DNA from: FEN-1350 sp964386005
Lineage (GTDB): Bacteria > Planctomycetota > Phycisphaerae > Sedimentisphaerales > Anaerohalosphaeraceae
Length of the DNA: 64,000 bases
Direction: 5' to 3'
NCBI GenBank assembly: GCA_964386005.1
Contig: CAYLSB010000016.1
Location: 6,665 to 70,664, forward strand
In this document: positions 26,482-36,162 of the stretch, piece after piece
Layout of the letters: every line of letters starts with the position of its first letter
Position numbering within the stretch: the first letter of the stretch is position 1
Notes under the pieces: model-generated
What the model was told of the DNA's origin: nothing
The model's database searches: none
Seen by the model: the letters and a program-made list of their open reading frames with translations, nothing else
Translations under genes and position numbers: made by a program

Positions 26482-28851
26482 ATGGATGAAAAGCACGTCG
26501 GAACGATCAGCGCGGAACTGGGCATATCGCCGCAACGGGTGTCGGCGACGATTGTGTTGCTGGATGGAGGAGCCACCGTTCCATTCATTTCACGATATCG
26601 AAAAGAGGCGACGGAAAGTCTCAATGAAGTGGCGATTACGTACATTCGTGATCGAATTGAAACGTTGCGCGAACTGGATCGGCGTCGAAACACCGTGCTG
26701 GAATCCATCGACAAACAGGGAAAACTAACCGACGATCTTCGCGCCAAGATCCTGGCGGCGCCAACAATGACTGCCCTGGAGGATCTGTACCTGCCGTTTA
26801 AGCCCAAACGTCGAACCCGAGCGGCGGTCGCCCGTGAAAAGGGGCTGGAACCGCTTGCACGGATGATTTTCGATCAGGCCGGGTGCGATCCCACCGTGGA
26901 AGCGGAAAGATATTTCAACAAGGAACAAGGCGTCGAGACCGTCGAAGACGCACTGGCCGGGGCCCGAGATATCATCGCCGAATGGATCAACGAGGATCTA
27001 TCCGCTCGCGAGTCGATGCGAAAGCTGTATTTTGAAACAGGACGATTTGTTTCTAAAATAATCGAAGGCAAGGAACAGGAAGGATACAAGTACAAGGATT
27101 ACTTCGACTGGACCGAACTCGTGGCCAAAGCGCCATCGCATCGCGTGTTGGCCGTGCGCAGAGGAGCCAGAGAAAAAATTCTGGCTGTGCGCGTGGAGGT
27201 GGATGAGTCGGAGGCGATTCGGATCCTGGAGGGATTGCATCTGAAGGCCTTGTGCCCCTCGACCCGCCAGGTCAAGGCGGCGATCGAGGATGGTTTCAAG
27301 CGGTTGTTGGGGCCTTCGATGGAGACGGAAGTCCGGGTTGAAACCAAGCAGAAGGCCGATTTCGTGGCCATCCACATTTTTTCCGAAAACCTTCGCCAAT
27401 TACTTCTGGCGCCTCCCCTCGGTCAGAAAAATGTGCTTGCACTGGATCCGGGATACCGAACGGGCTGTAAACTGGTTTGCCTGGACCGACAAGGAAAGCT
27501 TGTACGGGATGACATAGCGTACCTGCATCAGTCTCCGGAACGCAATCAGACCGAGATCGAAAAGATCAAATCACTATGTGAACAATACCAGATCGAAGCC
27601 ATCGCCGTGGGCAACGGCACCGGCGGCCGGGAGACCGAAGAATTGATTCGCAAGGCCGATTTCGGACGGGCGATTCCCGTCGTGATGGTTAATGAGAGCG
27701 GCGCATCAATCTATTCGGCGTCGCCGGTGGCCCGAGAAGAATTCCCGGATCGCGACGTTACCGTGCGCGGGGCGGTTTCGATCGGGCGGCGGTTGATGGA
27801 TCCGTTGGCTGAACTGGTGAAGATCGATCCAAAATCGATCGGAGTCGGGCAATACCAGCATGAAGTCGATCAACCGAGTCTGAGGAAGTCTCTGGATGAT
27901 GTGGTCGTCAGTTGTGTTAACAATGTGGGCGTGGAGATTAATACCGCCAGCATACAATTGTTGACGTATGTATCAGGATTGGGACCCATTCTGGCGGAGA
28001 ATATTGTCGGATATCGCAACGACAAGGGCCCCTTCCAGAGCCGAACGGATTTGTTAAGCGTTCGTGGCATGGGTTCCAAGACGTTCGAACAGTGCGCGGG
28101 TTTTCTTCGAGTCCGTAATGGGGTCAATCCCCTCGACGCCAGCGCCGTTCATCCGGAAAGTTATCTTGTGGTCGAGGCCATGTGTCGTGATCTGAACTGT
28201 TCGATAACGGATCTAATGAGCAATCCGTCGATTCGCGAGGGAATCACACTGGAAAAATATGTCAACGAGAAGATCGGATTGCCCACCTTGTTGGATATTC
28301 AAGCGGAGTTGGCCAAGCCGGGTCGCGATCCGCGAGATCAGTTTGATCCGGTTGCATTTTCGGAAAGCGTCCATACGGTTGAAGACCTCCAACGGGGGAT
28401 GAAGCTGCCGGGGGTGGTGACCAATATTACGGCGTTCGGCGTGTTTGTGGATATTGGGGTGCATCAGGATGGCCTGGTCCATATCAGTCAGTTGTCGAAC
28501 CATTTTGTCAAAGATCCGGCCGCTGTCGTGAAAGTTCATCAAAAAGTGATGGTCACCGTCCTGGATGTCGATGCGGACCGTAAACGGATCGGCCTGACGA
28601 TGAAGGAGCTTGGAAAACCCGCTGAGACTCCATCGACACCAAAACCCCCAAAACCGAAAACCGATTCCAGACCCAAACAAGATGGCAAGTCTCCAATCGG
28701 AATCCCCCCCCATCCGGATAGGCCCACAAACAAGACCCCCAAACCGCGACCGGCCGGCAAGCCGGGTAAAGCCCCTCTTCCACCCAAACTCCCCAAGGGA
28801 CAAGAACCGTTCGGAGAGCGATTGGGATTGGTCTGGCCATCGGGGAAATAA
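26482..28851 (+). CDS. tex: Tex-family RNA-binding protein with S1 domain
   Basis: A 789-residue Tex protein, a conserved nucleic-acid-binding factor linked to transcription and translation quality control. Domains in order: N-terminal helical Tex region (ISRYRKEATESLNE), YqgF/RNase H-like fold (VLALDPGYRTGCK), helix-hairpin-helix (NTASIQLLTYVSGLGP, GMGSKTFEQCAGFL) and S1 domain (VTNITAFGVFVDIG, DGLVHISQLS). A basic Pro/Lys-rich tail of about 70 residues extends past the S1 domain (PKPPKPKTDSRPKQ and similar), as in several planctomycete homologues. Upstream is a long purine-rich stretch that can serve as ribosome site. It stands alone as a housekeeping gene. Confidence 0.96.
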   Translation: MDEKHVGTISAELGISPQRVSATIVLLDGGATVPFISRYRKEATESLNEVAITYIRDRIETLRELDRRRNTVLESIDKQGKLTDDLRAKILAAPTMTALEDLYLPFKPKRRTRAAVAREKGLEPLARMIFDQAGCDPTVEAERYFNKEQGVETVEDALAGARDIIAEWINEDLSARESMRKLYFETGRFVSKIIEGKEQEGYKYKDYFDWTELVAKAPSHRVLAVRRGAREKILAVRVEVDESEAIRILEGLHLKALCPSTRQVKAAIEDGFKRLLGPSMETEVRVETKQKADFVAIHIFSENLRQLLLAPPLGQKNVLALDPGYRTGCKLVCLDRQGKLVRDDIAYLHQSPERNQTEIEKIKSLCEQYQIEAIAVGNGTGGRETEELIRKADFGRAIPVVMVNESGASIYSASPVAREEFPDRDVTVRGAVSIGRRLMDPLAELVKIDPKSIGVGQYQHEVDQPSLRKSLDDVVVSCVNNVGVEINTASIQLLTYVSGLGPILAENIVGYRNDKGPFQSRTDLLSVRGMGSKTFEQCAGFLRVRNGVNPLDASAVHPESYLVVEAMCRDLNCSITDLMSNPSIREGITLEKYVNEKIGLPTLLDIQAELAKPGRDPRDQFDPVAFSESVHTVEDLQRGMKLPGVVTNITAFGVFVDIGVHQDGLVHISQLSNHFVKDPAAVVKVHQKVMVTVLDVDADRKRIGLTMKELGKPAETPSTPKPPKPKTDSRPKQDGKSPIGIPPHPDRPTNKTPKPRPAGKPGKAPLPPKLPKGQEPFGERLGLVWPSGK

Positions 28852-29001
28852 TCTGGATTGATCCAACCGAAAACGTTACTCGTCATGATCAATTGATTGG
28901 GACAGAAAAAGGAACCAACGGTAACAAAACCGTAACACGGCGATGGACAATGTACTGTGTCGGAATGAGTCGTACAGTAAATCTTTTAAGGAGACACAGT
29001 C

Positions 29002-32000
29002 ATGAAAACAAAATGGATCATCATTCTTACAGCGATTGGCATCGTGATACCGCTGGATGCGGCCGCGACCAAGCCGGTGAGCGTGGAACTTCGCGAAGCC
29101 CGCTACACCGAGGAGATGAAGGGTGATCTCGATCAGGCGATCAAGCTGTATGAAAAGATCGCATTCAACGCCGAAGCGGATCGCCGGTATATTGCCGAGG
29201 CCATCTATCGATTGGGGACCTGCTATGCCAAGAAGGGCCAGATCGACAAGGCCCAGGCACAATTTCGGCAGGTAATATCCCGCTATGCCGATGAGGCCGA
29301 ATTTGTCGCCAAGTCGCAAAATGAATTGGCGAAAATTGAAGGCCGCATGGATACGGTCGTGGCACAAGCCGTCCAAATGATTTCCACCTGTGCCGAGGGC
29401 GATCCTCGTGTAAAGACCGCGATGGAGTCGCTTCAAGGGCACGAGGCCACCGACGTGGTCCCTGAGTTGATAAAACATCTGGATTCAAAAATCGATACAA
29501 TCCGTCGAGCGGCGATCTATATCCTTTGGCGGGGTCAAATTGTAGATATCCAGCCCGCGGGGGCCAAACTCATCGAACTATGTAAGTACCCGGAAGAGTA
29601 TACTCGGGGTATGGCGGCGCTGGCGTTGGGCCAGAACAAAATCGGTTCCGCGTATGATACGTTGTGCGCCATGACTTTATCGGATATGAGTCCCTATGCA
29701 CGGCGGTGTGGAGCGTATGCTCTGGGACTTCTGGGAAAACCGGAAGCCAAATCGATTCTTGAAAAGGCCGCCCAGGATTCCGACAGCATGGTCAGCGGCA
29801 ACGCAAAGGCGGCATTGGAAATGCTCGGTCAACCCACGGCCGTGGCCACTGTGCCAAATCCTTCAGGGCAAATCGTTACCGATGAACCCGTCGTAATCAA
29901 AACAACGCCAACGACGTATGCGGACGATGTATCGGCAAACCTCAACCAGCTTAGCGTAACATTTAATCAGGTCATGATCGAAGTTAATTTTTCGTGGGTG
30001 ACCTGGGATGGTCCGTTTCCGGAAACAACTGGAAAACCCTTCTTTGATTCAACGAAAAGAACATGCACTTTGCCCGTGAAACTGGAACCGGGAAAGGCCT
30101 ACATCGTCGGGATTAATATCGGTAGATTTAATAGTTTCCAGAGCCACGATGGTGTCACCGCAAGACCCTATGCCCTGGTCTTCGCCACGAAGGGTACAGA
30201 TGGAAAACCGACTCCGATCCCGCAGGATTTGCTCAATCGCGCCAAGCAGGTCAATGACGCGGTGGCATCCTACATCGAAGAATCCCGAAAAGAAGCAGCA
30301 ACCGAAACTAAAACATCGGTACAGGAACTGGCTATTGATGACGGCAAATCCGCAGGAAAGCTGAGCATCAGCGGCGGCGGTCACGCCGTGAAATTCGCCT
30401 GTCCTGAGGATCGCGGAATCCTGCGGGCGGTCAAGATTTACGGCTCGCGATATGGTACGGCCGAAGCCCCCAAGGAAAACTTCCATGTCTGGGTATGTGA
30501 CGAACAAAATAAGATCCTCAAGGATTATTCTTTCCCCTATAGCAAATTCGTCCGGGGGCGCGAAAAGTGGGTACTCCTTCCAATGGGGGATTTTGCGGTC
30601 CCAAAACAGTTTGTGATCTTTGTCGGATTCAATCCCGAACAATCGAAAGGCGTTTATGTCCATTATGATAGTCAATCTTCCGGAAAATCTTTGAAGGGAC
30701 TACCGACCTCCCCGACAGAGGATTTCGGAACGGGTGACTGGATGATCCGCGCCATGGTGGCAGGTCAGAAATCCGGAAGTAAATCCATTTCAAAATCCGA
30801 CACGATTTCCAGCGCGGACCTGCAAACGTTAATCGATTCGGCCAAACCCGATGATACCATAATAGTATCGGAGGGCATATATACGGAACCGATACACGTT
30901 ACAAAATCGGTTACAATCCGCGGAGTAAATCGGGCCGGATGCATCATTCAAACGACGGCAAACAAGCCGGCGATTCTGGTGGATACCCAAAACAAGGGAA
31001 GAGTCAATATCGAAAACCTCACAGTCAAATGGCAGTTGGCCACAAGCGACAAGAACACCGAGCATCCTTTCGCTGTGGGTTTCAAAGACTCCAAAGGCAG
31101 AATCGCAAATTGCAGCTTTATTCCCCTGGGAAATCCTCAGCAATCACCGGTGGCGGTACAATCGATGGGTTTCTCCGATTTGGAAATCACAACGTGCCGG
31201 TTTCAGGGATTCGAATACGTAATCTGTTTTGGCGACGGCACAACCGGTACCCTGGAAGACAGTCTTGTCATGGACTGCGGTCATCAGGGGGTTATCCTTT
31301 ACACTGGAACGAAAGCAACGATTCAAGGGAATGTGTTCACGGGTTCAGGGTATCATGCGGTACGTAATACCGGGGGCACGCTTACCCTGCAGGATAATCT
31401 GATCATCCATAATAAAAATCGCGGGGTGTACCTGGGCAATAAGAGCAGCAGCGGCGTCATTCGGAATAACTTGATTGTCCAAAATGCCACGGGAATCAAT
31501 GGATTCGCCAGTTCAAAATACCTGATCGAAAACAACGTGATCGTTGACAGTTCCTATGCAGGAATCGCCATGGATGAATCGTGCCACCTGAGGATTCAGA
31601 ATAATATTCTTCAAGGCAACGAACTGGGCATCGCCATGTTTGCCCGAGGCGAAGCCGGAGGGAATACGTGCGGGAAGAATACCTTCTGGAAGAACAAGAA
31701 AGATTCGGATAATTTTTCGCTGCCCGCCGATTCGATTATGGAAGACCCCCGATTCTCTTCAACCGGGACAGGTGATTATTCCCTCATGGATGGCTCATCC
31801 AAGACAGGCCGGCATGGATTAATAAATCCGGAGATTCATGTTCGTTTGTGGAAACGATGGCAAAACAGAGCGTCGGAAAACGAACCCTTCGGCGAATCAT
31901 CCCGTCAGGGAACCGTGCCCTCCCCCGTATCGACAATATCCCTTGAAGACAAGAAGGAAGGGGAAAGGTTACGTTCACAGGCCTGGTCATTCTGGCAGCA

Positions 32001-32418
32001 ACAGAAATTCGCCGAGGCCGAGCCGCTGTTTCAACAATCCATCGAAAAAGATCCTACCAACGCAAACGCATGGAATGGATTGGGTTGGTCTCAGTTCAAC
32101 CTTGGCAAGCCGTTGGCCGCAAAAGAGGCCTTCACTGCATGTGTTGAGATCGATCCCAAGCAAGGTGCCGCATGGAATGGACTGGGCTGGATCGCCAAGG
32201 GACAGGAACACGTTGACGAAGCGATTCAGAGCTGGGAACAGGCCGTCCGGGTATTACCGGAAGGGACCGCGGCGATGAACGGCCTTGCGACGACCTATTT
32301 GGAGAAAATGGACTATGTCAAGGCCGCCCAGTATTATCAGATGTGGTTGAAAGTAGAACCGAACAACGGTGACGCCAAGGCCGGGCTTGAAAAGGCCAAT
32401 AGCGGGAACAAAAAGTAA
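29002..32418 (+). CDS. Secreted mosaic protein: TPR, HEAT, Ig-like, beta-helix and TPR modules
   Basis: A 1138-residue exported protein (signal MKTKWIIILTAIGIVIPLDAAA). Residues 25-115 form YbgF-like TPRs (YIAEAIYRLGTCYAKKGQ). Residues 120-280 look like HEAT/PBS repeats (VVPELIKHLDSKIDTIRRAA). Residues 285-420 contain an Ig-like region (SVTFNQVMIEVNFSW) and residues 445-595 a beta-sandwich (SGGGHAVKFACPEDRGILRAVKIY). Residues 605-960 are a right-handed parallel beta-helix with NosD/pectate-lyase-like repeats (VIRNNLIVQNATGIN, YLIENNVIVDSSYAGIAM). The C-terminus has three TPRs (NAWNGLGWSQFNLGKPLAA). Shine-Dalgarno AAGGAG is well placed. It is followed directly by a two-component pair. No catalytic motif was identified. 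Confidence 0.8.
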   Translation: MKTKWIIILTAIGIVIPLDAAATKPVSVELREARYTEEMKGDLDQAIKLYEKIAFNAEADRRYIAEAIYRLGTCYAKKGQIDKAQAQFRQVISRYADEAEFVAKSQNELAKIEGRMDTVVAQAVQMISTCAEGDPRVKTAMESLQGHEATDVVPELIKHLDSKIDTIRRAAIYILWRGQIVDIQPAGAKLIELCKYPEEYTRGMAALALGQNKIGSAYDTLCAMTLSDMSPYARRCGAYALGLLGKPEAKSILEKAAQDSDSMVSGNAKAALEMLGQPTAVATVPNPSGQIVTDEPVVIKTTPTTYADDVSANLNQLSVTFNQVMIEVNFSWVTWDGPFPETTGKPFFDSTKRTCTLPVKLEPGKAYIVGINIGRFNSFQSHDGVTARPYALVFATKGTDGKPTPIPQDLLNRAKQVNDAVASYIEESRKEAATETKTSVQELAIDDGKSAGKLSISGGGHAVKFACPEDRGILRAVKIYGSRYGTAEAPKENFHVWVCDEQNKILKDYSFPYSKFVRGREKWVLLPMGDFAVPKQFVIFVGFNPEQSKGVYVHYDSQSSGKSLKGLPTSPTEDFGTGDWMIRAMVAGQKSGSKSISKSDTISSADLQTLIDSAKPDDTIIVSEGIYTEPIHVTKSVTIRGVNRAGCIIQTTANKPAILVDTQNKGRVNIENLTVKWQLATSDKNTEHPFAVGFKDSKGRIANCSFIPLGNPQQSPVAVQSMGFSDLEITTCRFQGFEYVICFGDGTTGTLEDSLVMDCGHQGVILYTGTKATIQGNVFTGSGYHAVRNTGGTLTLQDNLIIHNKNRGVYLGNKSSSGVIRNNLIVQNATGINGFASSKYLIENNVIVDSSYAGIAMDESCHLRIQNNILQGNELGIAMFARGEAGGNTCGKNTFWKNKKDSDNFSLPADSIMEDPRFSSTGTGDYSLMDGSSKTGRHGLINPEIHVRLWKRWQNRASENEPFGESSRQGTVPSPVSTISLEDKKEGERLRSQAWSFWQQQKFAEAEPLFQQSIEKDPTNANAWNGLGWSQFNLGKPLAAKEAFTACVEIDPKQGAAWNGLGWIAKGQEHVDEAIQSWEQAVRVLPEGTAAMNGLATTYLEKMDYVKAAQYYQMWLKVEPNNGDAKAGLEKANSGNKK

Positions 32419-32434
32419 ATTGTATGGATATTCC

Positions 32435-34468
32435 GTGCCCAGACAGATAACAGGTCAATCCGGTTCGGGCCAATTGCGGTGGGTGGTATTACTGCTATCC
32501 ATAGTCGTAATCCTGCCCACCGTCTGTCTGCTATGGTTCATGATCCAGACGATGCGGAACGAACGTCTGGCCGTCCGGCAGAAGTTAATCGATGTCTATG
32601 ATGACCAGCTTCGTCAACCCATCAATACAATGAACCAGACAATATGGAAACCCTTTTCCGATACGGTTTCCGTAATAGCTTCGGATACGAATTCACTCAG
32701 GATTCCCGGATCTCTGAATTCATGGCCCGCACCGGTTTCGTCCATTGCCGAAAGCGTCGTACTCTATGATTCATCGGGAACTCCGGTTTACCCCATAATA
32801 CCGGATCGCAATGAGCCGATGGAGAATTTCTCCGAGCTGTTTGAAAGGGCCGGCGAGTCTGAATTCATGCACGATCAGCCCCTGGAAGCGATAAAAATTT
32901 ATACCGAGATCATAGCCAAAAGCCGTGATGATTACACCCTGCGACTGGCAACGATTGGACAGATTCGCTGCTATCGGACATTGGGCAACCTCGGCCGAGC
33001 CGAATCGCTCTGCCGGAATCTGGCCTATGATGAGAAGAATCCCCCGACAACTCCCGAATCGGTTCGTTTGACGGCCGAAGCCAGAGTCCTCCTGATCGAA
33101 CTGGCCCAAGACAAGACGGCTGCCCTTCGGGATCTTCATGCGGCGGCGATACAAACCGATCCGCTAAATCCGATCTATCTTGCGATGGATTCGTCAACTC
33201 GGATTTTCCTTCTCACAAAGGCGACTGAACTGGCTCAATCCGTCAGTCCCAGCTCACCGGAAATTGCGGAATGGATCATTCGGGCGGAAAATCTGATTCG
33301 TATTGAATCCCTGGCTCAGAGGGCTGTTCAGGCCCTTTCATCGGCGAGAGATTGGACGAGTCAAGCCGGCCGATGGTTTGCGATTCCTGACGGCGACAAC
33401 CTGTATGGATTCTGCCATAGTAATAATATCCGGACGATCCTGATCCTCTCCAGTCGATCGCGCCTGGAAGGAATACTTGACCGGGAAATTCCGTGGAGCG
33501 ATTCCTCCGATCTGAATCGAATGTTTGTTGACCCATCGACACAAATCGGGAACCGAACATCGGAAGGTAATCGTCTGCTGAGTATTCCCCTCGGTGATTT
33601 TTTTCCGGATTGGGTGGTCGAGGTCTATCTGATGGATGGAGGATTGTTCGACAAGGCGGCACAACGGCAAGTCACGGTTTATCTATGGGGCGGCATCCTG
33701 GTCATTGTCGTCATTCTGTTGGCCGGAGCGATGGCAATCCAGGGAGTCGGACGCCAAATTCGGCTGAATCGACTGAAAAATGATTTCGTCGCGACCGTAA
33801 CACACGAACTGAAGACCCCCCTTTCATCGATGCGGATGTTGGTGGATACATTATTGGAAGGACGATACCGAGACCAGCAGCAGGTCCGCGAATACCTGGA
33901 GCTGATCTCGCGGGAGAATCAGCGGCTCAGTCGAATGATTGAGAATTTTCTGACGTTTTCGAGAATGGAGAGAAACAAATACGCTTTTTCTGCGAAACCG
34001 TGCGATGCAAGAACCATCGTCTCGGCGGCCGTCGAAGTGGTTGATAATCGGTTTGAACATGCAGGAGTCCGATTTTCTCAGTCGATTGAAGATGCACCCG
34101 GATCCATTCATATCGATAGCGATGCGATGGTTACGGTTCTGGTCAACCTGTTGGATAACGCGTTCAAATACTCCGGCGACATCAAAGAGATTTCTCTGCG
34201 GGTTTTCAGCGAGCCGACATGGATATTTTTTGAAGTCAAGGATAACGGCCGCGGTATGACCCGGAAAGTGATGCGGCGAATCTTCGACCGGTTTTATCAG
34301 GCCGATCCGCATTTGAACCGTACGGCGGAAGGGTGCGGACTCGGACTCAGTATCGTAGAGTATATCGTCAAAGCACACGACGGTCGAGTGGATGTTGACA
34401 GCACGCCGGGTAAAGGCAGTACGTTCACGGTCCGGATTCCCAACAAACAAACAGCCAAGCAGGTCTAA
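32435..34468 (+). CDS. Membrane sensor histidine kinase with TPR-like sensor region
   Basis: A 677-residue kinase (start GTG 32435; TTG 32420 is an alternative). A first transmembrane helix (residues 15-37) is followed by a large extracytoplasmic region of about 380 residues that includes TPR-like helices (LEAIKIYTEIIAKSRDDYTLRLATIG, residues about 150-190, described in parts). A second helix lies near 415-435. The DHp domain has HELKTP with phosphoacceptor His457, and the ATPase shows LLDNAFKYSGD, VKDNGRGM and GCGLGLSIVEYIV. No HAMP domain is evident. It starts just after the mosaic protein gene and is four bases from its cognate OmpR-type regulator, forming a probable three-gene unit. Confidence 0.87.
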   Translation: MPRQITGQSGSGQLRWVVLLLSIVVILPTVCLLWFMIQTMRNERLAVRQKLIDVYDDQLRQPINTMNQTIWKPFSDTVSVIASDTNSLRIPGSLNSWPAPVSSIAESVVLYDSSGTPVYPIIPDRNEPMENFSELFERAGESEFMHDQPLEAIKIYTEIIAKSRDDYTLRLATIGQIRCYRTLGNLGRAESLCRNLAYDEKNPPTTPESVRLTAEARVLLIELAQDKTAALRDLHAAAIQTDPLNPIYLAMDSSTRIFLLTKATELAQSVSPSSPEIAEWIIRAENLIRIESLAQRAVQALSSARDWTSQAGRWFAIPDGDNLYGFCHSNNIRTILILSSRSRLEGILDREIPWSDSSDLNRMFVDPSTQIGNRTSEGNRLLSIPLGDFFPDWVVEVYLMDGGLFDKAAQRQVTVYLWGGILVIVVILLAGAMAIQGVGRQIRLNRLKNDFVATVTHELKTPLSSMRMLVDTLLEGRYRDQQQVREYLELISRENQRLSRMIENFLTFSRMERNKYAFSAKPCDARTIVSAAVEVVDNRFEHAGVRFSQSIEDAPGSIHIDSDAMVTVLVNLLDNAFKYSGDIKEISLRVFSEPTWIFFEVKDNGRGMTRKVMRRIFDRFYQADPHLNRTAEGCGLGLSIVEYIVKAHDGRVDVDSTPGKGSTFTVRIPNKQTAKQV

Positions 34469-34471
34469 GCC

Positions 34472-35161
34472 ATGGAAACGGTTTTGATTATCGAAGATGA
34501 TCCGACGATGCTTCGAGGCCTGAAGGATAACTTCGAATTCAAGGGGTACAAGGTCATGACGGCCACCGACGGCGAGGCGGGCCTGAACAAGGCCATAAAC
34601 GACAAGCCGGACCTGATTGTCCTCGACATCATGCTTCCGCGAATCAACGGCTATGAGGTCTGCCGGATGATCCGCGAACAGAAACTCGATATGCCAATCC
34701 TGATGCTCACGGCCAAGGGACAGGAGTCGGATATCCTGTTGGGACTCAACCTCGGCGCCGACGATTACATCACAAAACCTTTCAGCATCAAGGAACTGTT
34801 GGCGCGAGCCAACGCCTTTTTGCGCCGGCGAAGGCAAGAAGAAGCCAGGGTGTATCCGTTCGGGGATTGCCGACTGGATATCGAAGCCAGAACCCTGACC
34901 CGTAAGGGAAAACCGGTGGAACTGTCCCCCAAGGAATTCAAATTGCTGGAGTATTTCCTGAAGCATCCCGGTCGGGCTTTGACGCGGGATGATATTCTCA
35001 ACGCCGTATGGGGATACGATTGTTTTGTCACATCCCGGAGCATCGACCGGTTCGTCAATACCCTGCGAATCAAGATCGAACGCGATCGGCATAATCCGCG
35101 ATATATCCTGACAATCCGCGAGATCGGTTACAAGTTTGAGCCGGATGAACCGAAGGAATGA
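34472..35161 (+). CDS. OmpR/PhoB-family response regulator
   Basis: A 229-residue DNA-binding regulator. The receiver domain has the acidic pair in LIIEDDP, the phosphoacceptor aspartate in LIVLDIMLPRINGYEV, the switch Thr in MLTAKGQ and the lysine in DDYITKPF. The C-terminal winged helix contains LSPKEFKLLEYFLKH, TRDDILNAVWGYD and YILTIREIGYKFEP. It follows the sensor kinase by three bases and is clearly its partner. Targets cannot be inferred. It ends 40 bases from the convergent rhomboid gene without a visible terminator. Confidence 0.93.
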   Translation: METVLIIEDDPTMLRGLKDNFEFKGYKVMTATDGEAGLNKAINDKPDLIVLDIMLPRINGYEVCRMIREQKLDMPILMLTAKGQESDILLGLNLGADDYITKPFSIKELLARANAFLRRRRQEEARVYPFGDCRLDIEARTLTRKGKPVELSPKEFKLLEYFLKHPGRALTRDDILNAVWGYDCFVTSRSIDRFVNTLRIKIERDRHNPRYILTIREIGYKFEPDEPKE

Positions 35162-35201
35162 GGCCACCGGCCGCTAAACCAATGACGGGAAAACCACATA
35201 A

Positions 35202-36044
35202 TCAAGATTTACGGCTTTCTTGTTCCCGCTGGGTGGCTTTTTTGAGAATCCGCTTTTCCCGCCATGTCAGACTCTGGATTCCGTTGGCATGGACCTTGTC
35301 AAGAATCCGATCCACATCGACTCGGAATTGCCGTTCCTTTTCCAGATTTTTTTCCCATTGCGTCTTGGCCGACTTGAAACGAATCTTGTCCATCCACGGC
35401 CGCCAGACCACATACGCCGCCCCCACGGCCATCCCCGCCAGATGAGCCGCCTCGCCCCCGGCGTTTTGGCCGCCGAGAAAGTTGAGAACGCTAAAGACAA
35501 CCAGAAGGATCGCTAACACCGAAAGGGGAATCGGAAATATTCCCATAACGAAAACTCGTAGATTGGGAAATAGGATCGCGCCCGCGGCTAACATTCCATA
35601 GATCGCACCCGATGCACCGACCATTACCCCGGGTTCAAGAATCCGAAAGAGAACCAATATTATATAGAGGATTCCCCCCGCGGCTCCACAGGCCAGATAA
35701 AAAAATGCAAATCGCCGACTGCCCCACATCTGCTCGAGCATTGGGCCAAAAAAAAACAAAACGAGCATATTAAAAAAGACGTGAAAGATACCACCATGGA
35801 GAAACTGATAGGTAATCGGTCGCCAGAGTTGAATCATGTGAAAGGAGGATATCGGCAACACAGAAAACCATTCATAAAGGAATCGACTCAACGTCTGAAT
35901 CAAAAAACCGGGGATAAAAATCACGATATTGGCGATGAGAAGCCAGCGGACCACCGGCGTTACCGATGGAAAAAGATGTCGCATCGAATACCCAAAGGGA
36001 GACGATTGTTGTTCCCGATTGTAATGACGATCGTAAAATCCCAT
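35202..36044 (-). CDS. Rhomboid-family intramembrane serine protease
   Basis: A 280-residue membrane protein with six predicted helices. The signature motifs are QFLHGGIFHVFFNMLVLFFFG (helix 2, split here for length: HGGIFHVFFNM), the catalytic serine in MVGASGAIYGML and the catalytic histidine in AAHLAGMAVG. The C-terminal cytoplasmic tail of about 75 residues is basic and helical. Substrates of bacterial rhomboids are rarely predictable. It is divergently arranged with bioF, sharing a 118-base promoter region, and is convergent with the response regulator. Confidence 0.9.
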   Translation of the reverse strand: MGFYDRHYNREQQSSPFGYSMRHLFPSVTPVVRWLLIANIVIFIPGFLIQTLSRFLYEWFSVLPISSFHMIQLWRPITYQFLHGGIFHVFFNMLVLFFFGPMLEQMWGSRRFAFFYLACGAAGGILYIILVLFRILEPGVMVGASGAIYGMLAAGAILFPNLRVFVMGIFPIPLSVLAILLVVFSVLNFLGGQNAGGEAAHLAGMAVGAAYVVWRPWMDKIRFKSAKTQWEKNLEKERQFRVDVDRILDKVHANGIQSLTWREKRILKKATQREQESRKS

Positions 36045-36162
36045 TCAATCGCTTTCTTCTGTTCACAAACCAATAAATATCTTATCATTTCTGCGGTAGA
36101 AATGCCGTTACACGGGATCAGTATAACCGAATGATTGAGCAATTTCAAGCCGGGAATCCATT

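Noticed and set aside
33851..35167. Long minus-strand open frame (438 codons) opposite the kinase and response regulator
   Set aside because: It is antisense to two genes with strong conserved motifs on the plus strand and has no recognisable domain.
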